Source of the DNA: Nostoc sp. XA010
GTDB lineage: Bacteria; Cyanobacteriota; Cyanobacteriia; Cyanobacteriales; Nostocaceae
Length of the DNA: 64,000 nt
Direction: 5' to 3'
Assembly (NCBI RefSeq): GCF_020829625.1
Contig: NZ_JAIVFX010000023.1
Coordinates: forward strand, 36,581 to 100,580
The notes under the pieces are model-generated. The model made no database searches. It was not told where the DNA came from and saw only the letters and a list, made by a program, of their open reading frames with translations. Shown in pieces: positions 26,801-36,147 of the stretch. Each line of letters opens with the position of its first letter. Position 1 is the first letter of the stretch. The translations under genes and the position numbers were made by a program.

Positions 26801-27189
26801 GCAGCCACCTCCATGACCAATTCATCAGGTACTTCAAAAATCCCCAGTTGGCCGATGTAAGGAATTGGTGTAACTTCTCGTGGATTCTCCAACTGCCAAT
26901 GGTATTGCTCAGGCATCCCCCAGCCAGACGCAACTTGTGAAAACTTGCAATCTACTATTGTGACAATCCCAATAACTTGGCCGCGACGCAGAGAGATTAA
27001 TTCTGGGATAGACACACCCATGCTTTGACAAAATTCTTTCGCTAACTGGTACTCTTTTTTGGTACAGGTTTTTGCGGCGTGAATCAGAATGTCGCTGCGA
27101 TAATGAATGGACCAGCCTCGGTTTTCTATGTCCTCAAGAGCATAAATTATTGCCCATGCCCAAGGCTGACGGACGGATAGCGCTTTCAT
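26797..27189 (-). CDS. ASCH domain protein
   Basis: The 130-aa protein opens with KALSVRQPWAWAIIYALEDI and ENRGWSIHYRSDILIHAAK, the ASCH (PUA-like) signature, then GQVIGIVTIVDC and PIPYIGQLGIFEVPDEL. ASCH proteins bind RNA or modified bases, and some hydrolyse N4-acetylcytidine. It is translationally coupled (ATGA overlap) to the cytosine methyltransferase, which hints at reading or processing of modified nucleotides (inference). It is first in the two-gene operon. Confidence 0.85.
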   Translation of the reverse strand: MKALSVRQPWAWAIIYALEDIENRGWSIHYRSDILIHAAKTCTKKEYQLAKEFCQSMGVSIPELISLRRGQVIGIVTIVDCKFSQVASGWGMPEQYHWQLENPREVTPIPYIGQLGIFEVPDELVMEVAA

Positions 27190-27395
27190 GTAGATGCTCC
27201 AAAAATAAATCTAATTATTTAAATTGGAATTCTGATATTTTCGTAGTAATGTAATAGTTAATGTGATTACTATTAGCTTGAAAATGAAAGGGAAGTGCTT
27301 TTTAGAAATAAAGGCATTTTCATTCTCATGTTCCTAATGAGGTGTTTAGACATGAGAATGTATGCTAATTCAGGATTTAGGTAAAATCTTTAATC

Positions 27396-28802
27396 TTACC
27401 ATTTACTATAGCAGTAAAGTTGTTGCGAAGCCCGACTATAAGCAACATACAATAACTTATTACGCATCACATTATCTCGGCAGCTAAAAATATTTGATGT
27501 ATCAACAAAGCAATTAGTAAATGTTCCCCCTTGAGATTGATGTACAGTGATTGCATAACCATATTGTAATCGATTCATCAAGCTGCCTTTCACTAATAAA
27601 TTGTAAGTTTCTAAAAACTCGTAATATTCTCGCCAAGCATAGCTTCTTTGATTTGCAGTTAGCTGAAATATTTCTTTCTTAGCATTATTTACTGCATATT
27701 TAATTAAATCCCAAGAATCAGGGTGAATTATTGATAGGGATGCTTCTTTACCCAGATCATTCTTGATTTCAATCCGATAAGTTTTAAACGGACTATGCAC
27801 TAAATGATGCCGACTACCAGAGTATTCTTTAAAATCTCTTACTTCGCATTCAGCACAAGAATGCATAAAAATTTCTTTTTGCTCCCCAGAGTCGGCATTT
27901 AAGAAAATAGGTTCTTTAGCAAAGAGAATTTCTCCAATCTCTATTGGTTCAGCACCCGGATAAAGTGCATCTCGAATTTGCTGATTTAGATTGTTAACTT
28001 GATTATTAGTCCATGCCAAAATCTTGGCTGAGGAGCGAGAAAATTTATAAGCATCGATAGCTGCTGCTATCCAAGTATCAAGTTGCATTTTCTCAATATT
28101 ACCCTCACTCTGTAATCGTGGTGGGAATTGAGAATTTAAATTTTGGCGGAGTGCAGTTACATAAGTAGCGATTGCCCCTTCATATCTCATGACTTGCGTT
28201 AATTCCATTCCCAAAGGCAACTGAAAGATCGGCGAAGAATCAACATTATCTTCAATCGGTGGCAATTGTGCTGGATCTCCCATAAAAATAGTAGGAATCC
28301 GCGAGGGAATTAATTTAAAAAGTTCTTGCCCTAACATGGAAGCTTCATCAACTATTACTAAGTCAAATTCGTGATAATAAGGCTCTCTAGAGTAAGTATT
28401 TGGTTTAAGTTGTTGCTTTCCATTTTCATCATATTCTCCTCCAGGCATAACATGAAGTAAGCTGTGGAGAGTTGAGATATGTACAGTAAGACCTGCCTGT
28501 TGAGCCATTGCATCCAATACATGTCTTGCTTTATGCGTTGGAGCGCACAAAGCAACTCTTAAACCAGCATTTTTATTTTTATCTAAGTCTCGTGTTTTGA
28601 AGCAATTCTGAAACGATTGAATTACTCGCTGTACTAAAAACGTTTTTCCTGTACCTGCATAACCGCGCAATACAAATGGCATATCAGGGTTAGAACTATA
28701 CCAGTCATGGATTAAATCAAACGCCTGCATCTGGTCTAGAGATAATCCTTCCCGATGCTTGCTATTGCTCCAGCCAAAGTTAATAATTGTTACTGATTTC
28801 AA
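27396..28802 (-). CDS. SF1B DNA helicase, Dda/RecD-like
   Basis: A 468-aa helicase. Walker A is GYAGTGKTFLVQ (about residue 48), motif Ia CAPTHKARHVL, motif II VIVDEASMLG, motif III FMGDPAQLPPI, motif IV QVMRYEG. The C-terminal UvrD-C-2 block has YAITVHQSQGGTFTN and LLYVAYSRASQQL. Dda-type helicases unwind DNA 5'-3' and help replication restart on phages and plasmids. It is set in the plasmid replication neighbourhood with its own 200-base upstream gap, and appears intact. Confidence 0.9.
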   Translation of the reverse strand: MKSVTIINFGWSNSKHREGLSLDQMQAFDLIHDWYSSNPDMPFVLRGYAGTGKTFLVQRVIQSFQNCFKTRDLDKNKNAGLRVALCAPTHKARHVLDAMAQQAGLTVHISTLHSLLHVMPGGEYDENGKQQLKPNTYSREPYYHEFDLVIVDEASMLGQELFKLIPSRIPTIFMGDPAQLPPIEDNVDSSPIFQLPLGMELTQVMRYEGAIATYVTALRQNLNSQFPPRLQSEGNIEKMQLDTWIAAAIDAYKFSRSSAKILAWTNNQVNNLNQQIRDALYPGAEPIEIGEILFAKEPIFLNADSGEQKEIFMHSCAECEVRDFKEYSGSRHHLVHSPFKTYRIEIKNDLGKEASLSIIHPDSWDLIKYAVNNAKKEIFQLTANQRSYAWREYYEFLETYNLLVKGSLMNRLQYGYAITVHQSQGGTFTNCFVDTSNIFSCRDNVMRNKLLYVAYSRASQQLYCYSKW

Positions 28803-28963
28803 TGTACTTATCTCCGAAAATGAATTCTTTCATGTAACAGATTTTACTCAAAAAGACGGTACTTTGTTGAATCTTGCAGTTAATTAGTTCAAGATTTTTT
28901 ATTGTTCAGTTATATGTTCAATACTGAGATTTAGCTAAATTTTTAAACTGTCCAAATCTTTCA

Positions 28964-29330
28964 TCAAACAATCTTATTAACAGTCGTTTCACTACTAAAC
29001 CGGCTTTTCAAAACTGAAACTTCAAAAATGCCTTTTTGGGTAGTCTGCTTGTCGTAGTAATCTTCCCGGTACAAACCCAACATCACAGTAGCCTCCTGTT
29101 CAAATCCTCCCGATTCCCGAAAATCTACTTTGGTTGGACGCTTTTCGGAACGTGAATCAACTTCTCTTTTTAACTGCGCCAAACCCAAGACAGCGCAATT
29201 GAATTGTTTAGCGATCGCCCTAAATTGTTTCAAAATGGAGTCGATTCTCTTGTACACGATTTTCCCCACGTTCACGGCGCATTGGTTCAATCAACTGCAT
29301 CATAGTCCACAATTACCAAGTCGAAGCTGA
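28964..29330 (-). pseudogene. dnaB: Replicative helicase DnaB, C-terminal remnant
   Basis: The minus strand shows FDLVIVDY (Walker B), then in the next frame MQLIEPMRRERGENRVQE, then again shifted DSILKQFRAIAKQFNCAVL and GLAQLKREVDSRSEKRP. These are consecutive DnaB RecA-domain blocks with two single-base frameshifts. The N-terminal half is absent and its place is taken by the end of the replication protein gene. The fragment is non-functional. Confidence 0.8.
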
Positions 29331-29346
29331 AGCAATTTCTCCTGGC

Positions 29347-32300
29347 CTACACCGCCATCAACCAATCGCACACCACAGACTTGCACCCGTGGGCAAAGTT
29401 AACCCAAACCTGCCACTGCCCCAGATATGCATTCCAGTAAGGCTCACCATCAGCAATTCCAACAGCCGAGCCTACCTTGGAGATTAACTCACTGTAGGAA
29501 GAGCTAATACTGTCCAAACCCTGCTGCAATTTGAGTTTCAGCCCCTTCCAACCGTGGGTAGCAGGACTTTCGACCTGATTTAATGTTTGGGGAATGTCAT
29601 GTGATATTGTACCAGTCACTTGTGTTGTGAACTCTATATTATTAATGACTGACACCAACTCATTTTGAAATGCTTCATCTCGATTTAACCACTGCCCAAA
29701 AATCGAATCGCGCTGATCATCAGGAGCAACAAACCGATAAACGCACTCCCGATCGTCTCGTGAACCAAGCCGACCGACGTAATCGAGTTTTAAATCAATC
29801 TTCGCCAGTAATTTCTGTGCGATCGCTACTGGGGTCAGTTTTTCCGAGATACTGGCATTCAAGTAATTCTTGATAACGTGCCGATGCTTTACAGCCAGGG
29901 CTTTAAACTCCAGCATCTTCTCATCACTGCCACGTAACTGAACGTCTGGTGTAAGAAACTGCAACATCTGAAGATTTTCGAGTAACAACACAGCAGGTAA
30001 TAACTGCCCCTTGTTAAAATCTGGTTTCCAAACTGAATTTTCCCCAGTCTCTAATTGCGCCTTAGCCCGTTTTGCATCACGGTTGGTCAGAAATTCCCGT
30101 CCCAGCGTCAAATAGTAGTGCATTCTCAGTTGAGGATACCAGGCGTCGTCATCTTTCTCGACTAAATCAGGGGTTACATCAATTTCGTAACGACGGGATA
30201 ATTCCGCCTTGCGCTGCTGATGTCGTTCGGTTTTCGTTTTCGCTCTTTTATCTTGCAGTTTTTTCAGTTCAGTTTGGGAAAGTTCATCAGCTTGCGCGAT
30301 CGCTTTACACTCAGCAGTATACAATTGCTCACTTGCCGCCTTAACCGACTCGATTACAGCCCCACTGTCATCATCATCAGCATCGTCGGCATCAATAACG
30401 GTGTACCCATCTTCGGCCAAACCCGCAAGTACAGATTCTCGATAGCGCCGCATCTCAACGTTAATCACAGAACCACGCTTACCCCAAGTTTGCAATGACT
30501 CCGGTTGAAAATTCTGATCAACAAAGCTGTAATCGTCATTGTCCGCCGCCGACAACAGCGCAATGTTCGCTTGTGTTGCGACGTGTTGACTTCTCAGCAA
30601 TCCTCCGATGGATGTAGAACCATTGCCTACAACCGACATCCCCCACTCTCGCACCCAAATGTGACGGTCAACAGTTTCCCTAACCCTTGCCAACATCTGC
30701 CGCACAGAATTAACCGGCTGCACTCCCTGAAAAATCCCCCAAACACCATCAAAATGTCCTCGAATGTCGATGCTGACCCCAGTTTCTAAACTTGGAGATG
30801 CGATAACCAAATCATACTGGGTAAGAATTTCGTTCAGGTGAGCGATACAACCAAAAGCCGCATGAGAGGGGTCAGCAACGGATTCGCTATCAATTCGCAG
30901 AATTCGCAATTCTGGGTATTTCCGGCGAAAACGTTCTTCCAAAGCTTGGGTTCCCCATTTGGATTTTGCCTTTTGAGCAGAGCAGCATAATAAATGATGC
31001 CCCCCAATGGAGATCGCTTTGTCGAGTACAGCGATGAGATTCTTCGGGTTACTGCCAGAGTAGTTGTAACAATTGCCAGATACGTGCCGATAATTGTTGA
31101 CGATGACGAACGGGTTAACTCGATATTCTCCAGCAAGCGACAAAACATACTTCACATCAGTATCTGAGACATCGGCACTAGACAGGTAAATCTTTCCCTG
31201 ACTACTGCCTAAAACATTCTGCACTAACTGCTTGAGGTTCTTGAGAACAGATACACGGCGTTTTTGCACTTCCGTACCAGAGTTGAGAAGATGCCAGAAT
31301 ACTTGGTCGCACTCGTCAATAATAATCACATCGTTTGACCAATCGTTAGGGTTGAATCGCGCCTGACTTTCTTGATGCAGCGAATCAACACACACCCCAT
31401 ATCCCAATAATGTGCCTGTTTCATTCGTGCGGACTTCGGTAACATAGTTAACACCAAATCGATTACACAATGCCTCACCTAGCTGGATGCGATGAGTGAT
31501 AATTAATACCCGTCTCTCTTGGTCATGTGCTTTCGCCACCTCCGTTGCCAGCCATTCGGTTTTACCAGTGCCTTTGGGAGCCTTGAGGATAATCAGCTTT
31601 TCACTTTCGGGGACGAGAAGCTGGTCCAAGAATCTTTGGTTGAGAGCTATTGACGGCGGGTAAGTCAGCAGAGTGAACAGTTTGATCTCCCATAATTCCA
31701 GTGCAACGGCTGTGTTGTAGAGTGCGTCAAAAGCTTCCCGTCCTTTGGCAACGATAAAATCATCAACCCCTTTCTCTGCCCCTAGCGGTAAATCAATGAC
31801 TCGCAGCGAACAGTCCTCATTTACCAGCAGCCGACCCATGCGACTGATAGCGGTTCTGACTCGTTGAACTGTCTCAGGTTTGTTGTCCTGATCAAAGCAG
31901 ATGTTAACCTGTCTCCCCTCTGTTGCGAAATGTTTCAAGTCGGGTATGAGGGATGGTTTACCGATGGCGTTACCGTACTCATCTTGGGGTGTACGGTATC
32001 CAGCATTGACACCGGGGATAGCGATCGCTGCATAACCAGCAGTTAGTAACGCCCCCGCTTTCTTGACACCTTCAACAATTGTGACTGGTACATTATGCTT
32101 CCATACCCAGTGCCAAAAACCCCCAGGATGCTGTAGGTCTTTTTCGGTGATAGGGATGCCGCTACGATTGGAGATTTTCACCCAGATGCGATTCGGTACT
32201 AAGAGGAAGAAAGCGCGTGTCTCTTCTCTGAATGGGTGTTCGTACTTGATGAATTTGTGGATCTTTTGGCGATCTCTTCGGGGGTGGTCAGGTTTGAAAC

Positions 32301-32568
32301 AGCCCCACATCATCAGGACGTAGTTGTTGAGTGGGTCAACGCCATTGCACCACCAGCCACCTAGTTCAATGTGCTGGTATTTCTTCAAATCGCGATCGCG
32401 TAATCGTCCATCATTGCGACGGGAGATTTTGGGACTGTAGAGGAGATATTCGTAGGGTGTTGTTCGGTAGAGCGATTTCACATTCAAATGAAAAATTTCT
32501 TCGTCAACGCAACTGTTGAGCCATTCCTGTAAATGTTTAGCTTGAGAATCAGATTCGATTATACGCAT
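29347..32568 (-). CDS. Plasmid replication protein, CyRepA1-like (DUF3854 TOPRIM + helicase)
   Basis: A 1,073-aa protein. The N-terminal DUF3854/TOPRIM-like part shows PVTIVEGVKKAGALLTAGYA, IAIPGVNAGY and ICFDQDNKP. A superfamily 2-like helicase part follows: APKGTGKTEWLA (Walker A), VIIIDECDQ, LSSADVSD and QMLARVR. This combination matches the cyanobacterial plasmid replication proteins called CyRepA1 in current annotation; the assignment is from memory of that family. The start at 32568 (MRIIESDSQ) is chosen because GAGGG lies 5 bases upstream; the frame could extend to 32625. It is the main evidence that this region is, or was, a plasmid replicon. The origin is not identified. Confidence 0.8.
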   Translation of the reverse strand: MRIIESDSQAKHLQEWLNSCVDEEIFHLNVKSLYRTTPYEYLLYSPKISRRNDGRLRDRDLKKYQHIELGGWWCNGVDPLNNYVLMMWGCFKPDHPRRDRQKIHKFIKYEHPFREETRAFFLLVPNRIWVKISNRSGIPITEKDLQHPGGFWHWVWKHNVPVTIVEGVKKAGALLTAGYAAIAIPGVNAGYRTPQDEYGNAIGKPSLIPDLKHFATEGRQVNICFDQDNKPETVQRVRTAISRMGRLLVNEDCSLRVIDLPLGAEKGVDDFIVAKGREAFDALYNTAVALELWEIKLFTLLTYPPSIALNQRFLDQLLVPESEKLIILKAPKGTGKTEWLATEVAKAHDQERRVLIITHRIQLGEALCNRFGVNYVTEVRTNETGTLLGYGVCVDSLHQESQARFNPNDWSNDVIIIDECDQVFWHLLNSGTEVQKRRVSVLKNLKQLVQNVLGSSQGKIYLSSADVSDTDVKYVLSLAGEYRVNPFVIVNNYRHVSGNCYNYSGSNPKNLIAVLDKAISIGGHHLLCCSAQKAKSKWGTQALEERFRRKYPELRILRIDSESVADPSHAAFGCIAHLNEILTQYDLVIASPSLETGVSIDIRGHFDGVWGIFQGVQPVNSVRQMLARVRETVDRHIWVREWGMSVVGNGSTSIGGLLRSQHVATQANIALLSAADNDDYSFVDQNFQPESLQTWGKRGSVINVEMRRYRESVLAGLAEDGYTVIDADDADDDDSGAVIESVKAASEQLYTAECKAIAQADELSQTELKKLQDKRAKTKTERHQQRKAELSRRYEIDVTPDLVEKDDDAWYPQLRMHYYLTLGREFLTNRDAKRAKAQLETGENSVWKPDFNKGQLLPAVLLLENLQMLQFLTPDVQLRGSDEKMLEFKALAVKHRHVIKNYLNASISEKLTPVAIAQKLLAKIDLKLDYVGRLGSRDDRECVYRFVAPDDQRDSIFGQWLNRDEAFQNELVSVINNIEFTTQVTGTISHDIPQTLNQVESPATHGWKGLKLKLQQGLDSISSSYSELISKVGSAVGIADGEPYWNAYLGQWQVWVNFAHGCKSVVCDWLMAV

Positions 32569-32680
32569 ATTCCCTCTGTTTTTTGACGCATGGAAATGAA
32601 GCGGCATGGGTTGCCGCCGATTCAACTTGAAGTGGAGAGCTTATGCTGGCTATGAAGTAGTCACCAAGCCAGCTATAGCG

Positions 32681-33280
32681 TTATCTGCTTTTGCCTACGT
32701 GCGGTCGAAATGTCAGATTAATCCGAGTGCTGACCACTTTGTTTGTTTTCGGAACCTGATGCAGATGTGTGGACTGACAACCGGGGTGCATCACGAGTAA
32801 ACTGCCGTGTTCCAGCCAGAAATCCGTTGGTCTGCCGCCAATGGGTTTGATCTGGAATTTGCGACATGACCCCAAGCTGACTGATGCAATCGCAGGGTTA
32901 AATCCCATCGATGGCTCGTTATCAGAGTGCCAGCCGATACTGTCTTGTCCGCTTCTGTATTGGTTGCCGATGACAATGCGGAAGCTGTAACCAGTAGCAG
33001 CAGTAATCCTATCTCGCAGTTGAGCTAGCGCTGAAGTCCAAGGCAGTGGTTTAAGTAGTACGCTCTTGGAGTAAAGGTAATCACAGCCCTCATCGCCATA
33101 AATGCACTCTAAGCGCGGAACAGGCATAATTTTACCCAGCATTCTTATTTGATTCTGTTGCCATTGCAATTGTTGACAATGTTGGTAGAGTGCGTCAGCT
33201 TCTTGTTTGGTAAGAAACTCTGGATAATAGTTGACTGGTAAAACTATGGTAGGTTCATCAAAAAGCGACATCTGTTTCAT
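32681..33280 (-). CDS. alkB: AlkB-like 2-oxoglutarate/Fe(II) dioxygenase
   Basis: The 199-aa protein has the iron ligands HSD (H118, D120 in GWHSDNEP) and a distal His in STHLHQVP. The 2-oxoglutarate-binding block RINLTFR (186-192) is present, and PRLECIYGDEG resembles the substrate lid of AlkB homologues. It should oxidatively demethylate 1-methyladenine and 3-methylcytosine in DNA or RNA. It overlaps the upstream methyltransferase gene by 4 bases. The pairing of methyltransferases and a demethylase on one plasmid is notable; phages and plasmids often carry AlkB. Confidence 0.9.
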   Translation of the reverse strand: MKQMSLFDEPTIVLPVNYYPEFLTKQEADALYQHCQQLQWQQNQIRMLGKIMPVPRLECIYGDEGCDYLYSKSVLLKPLPWTSALAQLRDRITAATGYSFRIVIGNQYRSGQDSIGWHSDNEPSMGFNPAIASVSLGSCRKFQIKPIGGRPTDFWLEHGSLLVMHPGCQSTHLHQVPKTNKVVSTRINLTFRPHVGKSR

Positions 33281-33957
33281 AATTCTCCTTTGGCGGTTGC
33301 CCGAACGATTTCAATAGCCTGTTCTTGTGAAATAGCCTGTTCTGGATTTTTGTAAAACCCAATAATTTCTGATTTGGGACGAATAATAATTTGCTGCCCT
33401 GTTGTGCGTTTGTCCCACACAAAGCACGAGATGGTAACGTTATCGGTAGCCCAACGACTACCCCGTTTATCCTTGCGAAAACAGAAGCGCGGCAGAATCA
33501 GTACAAGTGACGGCGGGTATTGTTGTAAGAAATCCGCACGGTCATCACAAGGTTCGAGAAAGCTGGTCAGGAGGAACGCGGCAACACCCAAACGCGCTTT
33601 GTGGTACGCATTCTTGATAATTGGTGCAGCAAACTCCGAATATGGTGGATTAGTGCAAATCCAATCGCAATCGGGAAACTTAGCCCATGACTTGGATAGC
33701 GTTGCATCCAGATGGTAATCAGCCGCCTTATGTAGATCAATATCGTTCGTCCACATTTGCTTGGTGTAGGGCCACACCGATAGTAATGATGCGATTGCTC
33801 CATGCCCCACACACGGCTCACCAATGACACCAGATAAGGGAACATGGCGCAGTAGTTCAGTTGTAAACCACGATGGAGACTCGTAAAAGTTCAGTGGATG
33901 CCGGGTGACAGCTTCAAGAATAGCTGTCTGGGGTTTTAGTAATGGTGTGGCAGTCAT
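33277..33957 (-). CDS. NPPY-type DNA methyltransferase-like protein
   Basis: The 226-aa protein shows SAM-binding GEPCVGHGAIAS (46-57), acidic NDID (71-74), and catalytic-type CTNPPYSEFA (101-110), followed by FLLTSFLEPC. The NPPY motif marks amino-methylating (N6-adenine or N4-cytosine) enzymes. Small size and lack of an obvious recognition domain resemble phage/plasmid orphan methyltransferases. It overlaps both neighbours by 4 bases, so it is the middle of a minus-strand operon with alkB. Confidence 0.8.
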   Translation of the reverse strand: MTATPLLKPQTAILEAVTRHPLNFYESPSWFTTELLRHVPLSGVIGEPCVGHGAIASLLSVWPYTKQMWTNDIDLHKAADYHLDATLSKSWAKFPDCDWICTNPPYSEFAAPIIKNAYHKARLGVAAFLLTSFLEPCDDRADFLQQYPPSLVLILPRFCFRKDKRGSRWATDNVTISCFVWDKRTTGQQIIIRPKSEIIGFYKNPEQAISQEQAIEIVRATAKGEL

Positions 33958-34157
33958 GCTGCCTCCTGCGGTTGTTGAACAATCGTTGCGCTGATGGATT
34001 CAAAATCAACCTGAAATATGTTTAAATCAGGAGTTATTTCACCACTGTTATAAAGTCCAACAATGTGCTGTCTGATTGCATCTTCTGTGAGTCCATCAGG
34101 AATGTGAATGTGGGCTTCACTAATGATTTTTTCTACTACTTGAACTACGACTTTCAT
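33954..34157 (-). CDS. Small hypothetical protein
   Basis: A 67-aa acidic protein (VVEKIISEAHIHIPDGLTED, then AIRQHIVGLYNSGEI). No family is recognised. The 4-base overlap with the methyltransferase and the 8-base gap from the preceding gene place it in the alkB operon, which supports it as a real gene. An AGGAG sequence lies just before the ATG. Confidence 0.6.
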   Translation of the reverse strand: MKVVVQVVEKIISEAHIHIPDGLTEDAIRQHIVGLYNSGEITPDLNIFQVDFESISATIVQQPQEAA

Positions 34158-34165
34158 AAATACTC

Positions 34166-34615
34166 CTAAAACTCAATTCGGTTCAAAGTTTGTAATTGTG
34201 CAGCAAGTGTGCTGATAAAATCCTGTAGTTCTTCTGTTGCTTCTTGAGGGCTGATTGCTTTTTCAGAAACGTAAAGCTTTGTATTCTCTAAATAAACTTC
34301 TACACGAGTCATATTTGTCTGTGGCGAAGTCGATAGTGTTAAAGTAAATTTCTCATATTTGCAAAAGTAGTATTGACATTCTTCACTCAGAGATTGCCCT
34401 CGCTGCCATTTGATAATTTCTGTATCGTCATCGTTAGCAAGTTCAAACTCAACTTCTTCGATTGCATTGATTGCCATAGCCACACACGCTCTTTCTGCTG
34501 GATGTGTAGCTGATTGCATTCGATATGATTCGGGAACTACATAGCCTTGAATTGCATAGAACTTACGGGCTAACTTTTCAATCAGTGCGTCTTTCTGGAA
34601 GTATCCGAGTTGCAT
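34166..34615 (-). CDS. Hypothetical protein
   Basis: The 149-aa protein is not recognised. It is mixed alpha/beta and acidic: AINAIEEVEFELANDDD, YFCKYEKFTLTLSTSP, and a helical C-terminus. The start at 34615 (MQLGYF) is taken because GAGGGG lies 9 bases upstream; an earlier ATG at 34630 is less well placed. It is the first gene of the minus-strand operon running to alkB. Confidence 0.55.
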   Translation of the reverse strand: MQLGYFQKDALIEKLARKFYAIQGYVVPESYRMQSATHPAERACVAMAINAIEEVEFELANDDDTEIIKWQRGQSLSEECQYYFCKYEKFTLTLSTSPQTNMTRVEVYLENTKLYVSEKAISPQEATEELQDFISTLAAQLQTLNRIEF

Positions 34616-34693
34616 ATCTTTTCCCCTCAAGGTAGAATTTGCCTTTGTTGTAAAAGTCTTAATTCTTGATTACTGGGCGATCGCTCTGCTTGA

Positions 34694-34752
34694 CCAATGC
34701 CCAATGCCCAATGACCAATGACTAATGACCAATGACCGATGCCCAATGTCCA
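34694..34752. repeat. Heptamer tandem repeat (CCAATGN/ACTAATG)
   Basis: About eight degenerate 7-bp units (CCAATGC, CCAATGA, CTAATGA, CCGATGC) run up to the next stop codon. Such short tandemly repeated repeats are typical of heterocystous cyanobacteria. Confidence 0.85.
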
Positions 34753-35643
34753 TCAAGCCGTTACTAAAGATTTTCTAGCGAAAGCACCTGCCTGCTTTAG
34801 TGCTGCACCAGGACTGGGATGAGCAAAGAACTCTTCTATAGCTTTGGTCAACCCAACCGCAACAGCCGGATCGTGACAAGCGTAAACATAAATGGGCTGT
34901 TGAACTCCATTGACCAGCCGTGTCTCTTGGCGGTCGCCCAATTGTGGGTAAAATGTTCTCACCCATGTGCCCAAGTGTCCCCGATAGTGAGCGCCGCTCA
35001 GGGGGACTTTTTTACCCAGGTCGCTCTCAGCAAAGTTGACCACGCCAAGCCAGCGTTCTTCTGTGGCGGTTAGCAATTTTCTGTTATGTTCAGCCAAAAG
35101 GTTCCCGGCATAGTCTTTAAATTGCTGTTCGGTGTACGGGTTGAGTCTGCCACCAGTTAACTCAGCTAAAGTTTTCATTGCCAGAACAAGAGTATGCAAT
35201 CGTTGTTCAACTGGGGGGAGAGCTGGTGTGGAGGGTTGTTCTTGTGGTTGAGTAGCGGGTTTTGTCCAGCCCATAATGTCTTGCATCCAGGCGCGAACAC
35301 CGATACTTTCAAATGCTTCACAGGCTAATCTTGCTTGTTCACTGCATCTTTTCCCCGCTTCGTAACCGTAATAGTGAAGTATGGCGGCAACAGCTATATC
35401 AGGGATACCGGACTGCGACCACCCTAAAATCTCTACGGCTTCAAACCCTTTACGGATAACCTTTTCAACCAGTTTAGACCGAGAATTGTCTACAGCAGTT
35501 TTGAGACTTCTGACTAATCCAGTAGCATCGATATTGGCAAGTCTTGCTGTAGCTCGAATACTAGCTTTACCGTGTCCCAAAGCATCAACAGTGATTTCTT
35601 GCTTTATCTGTTCGATAATTTGAACTACTTCGATTTGTGACAT
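34753..35643 (-). CDS. Hypothetical plasmid protein
   Basis: The 296-aa protein is not recognised. The N-terminal 60 residues (ASIRATARLANIDATGLVRS) look like a winged or classical helix-turn-helix. A helical centre follows, then a proline/glutamine linker (TQPQEQPSTPALPP), and a C-terminal helical block with RWLGVVNFAESDLGKK. It may be a DNA-binding replication accessory or regulator (inference from the HTH-like start and the location). It lies alone between a DUF1392 gene and the heptamer repeat. Confidence 0.55.
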   Translation of the reverse strand: MSQIEVVQIIEQIKQEITVDALGHGKASIRATARLANIDATGLVRSLKTAVDNSRSKLVEKVIRKGFEAVEILGWSQSGIPDIAVAAILHYYGYEAGKRCSEQARLACEAFESIGVRAWMQDIMGWTKPATQPQEQPSTPALPPVEQRLHTLVLAMKTLAELTGGRLNPYTEQQFKDYAGNLLAEHNRKLLTATEERWLGVVNFAESDLGKKVPLSGAHYRGHLGTWVRTFYPQLGDRQETRLVNGVQQPIYVYACHDPAVAVGLTKAIEEFFAHPSPGAALKQAGAFARKSLVTA

Positions 35644-35686
35644 AACTTTAGTTGGGTGATAGTTTTTCGTTGTTGATTAGAGAGAA

Positions 35687-36145
35687 TTAGACATTTACGC
35701 GCACCAAACTTTTTTCACCAACCAGTGAGAAACGATTAGATATAGTTGGTGTCTTAATTAACGTTGGCGACATCAATTCAACAAGGTAAAACCAAGAATT
35801 ATGCACCAGCGCAATTCCCAGAATCAGCCGTTGCTTTGTTCCCTTGTCGTGAGAACAGAGGATCACTCTTTCGCCCAGAACGAAGGCAGGTTTTTGCACC
35901 TTGATAGCTTCTAATTCTCCCGTCCCGATAATTTGGTTTTGTGTGGCGTGGAGTATTTCATTGCGGCAGTCAATTGAATAAATCCAACATTCGTGTTTCC
36001 ATTGCATACCGCAGCAATAGCCGAATGTTCTGGTGGTTCTCAGATACACTCTTTCTAGTAAATTCACCTCAACAGGTGGAATTGTTCCACGCCAAGGTGG
36101 AGAAAGATACCAACTTGTTTGAAGTGCATTAATGTGATCAATCAT
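35687..36145 (-). CDS. DUF1392 family protein
   Basis: This is the paralogue of 21396: LQTSWYLSPPWRGTIPPVEV, LLERVYLRTTRTFGYCCGMQ, QNQIIGTGELEAI. The 152-aa protein is beta-rich and of unknown role. The start at 36145 is preferred because GGGAG lies 8 bases before it; the ATG at 36151 directly abuts that box. The gene starts 2 bases after the stop of the DNA-binding protein gene, so they are an operon. Confidence 0.75.
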   Translation of the reverse strand: MIDHINALQTSWYLSPPWRGTIPPVEVNLLERVYLRTTRTFGYCCGMQWKHECWIYSIDCRNEILHATQNQIIGTGELEAIKVQKPAFVLGERVILCSHDKGTKQRLILGIALVHNSWFYLVELMSPTLIKTPTISNRFSLVGEKSLVRVNV

Positions 36146-36147
36146 GC

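Noticed and set aside
30072..30789. Several plus-strand ORFs opposite the CyRepA1-like gene
   Set aside because: No start signals or family features; antisense shadows of a conserved coding region.
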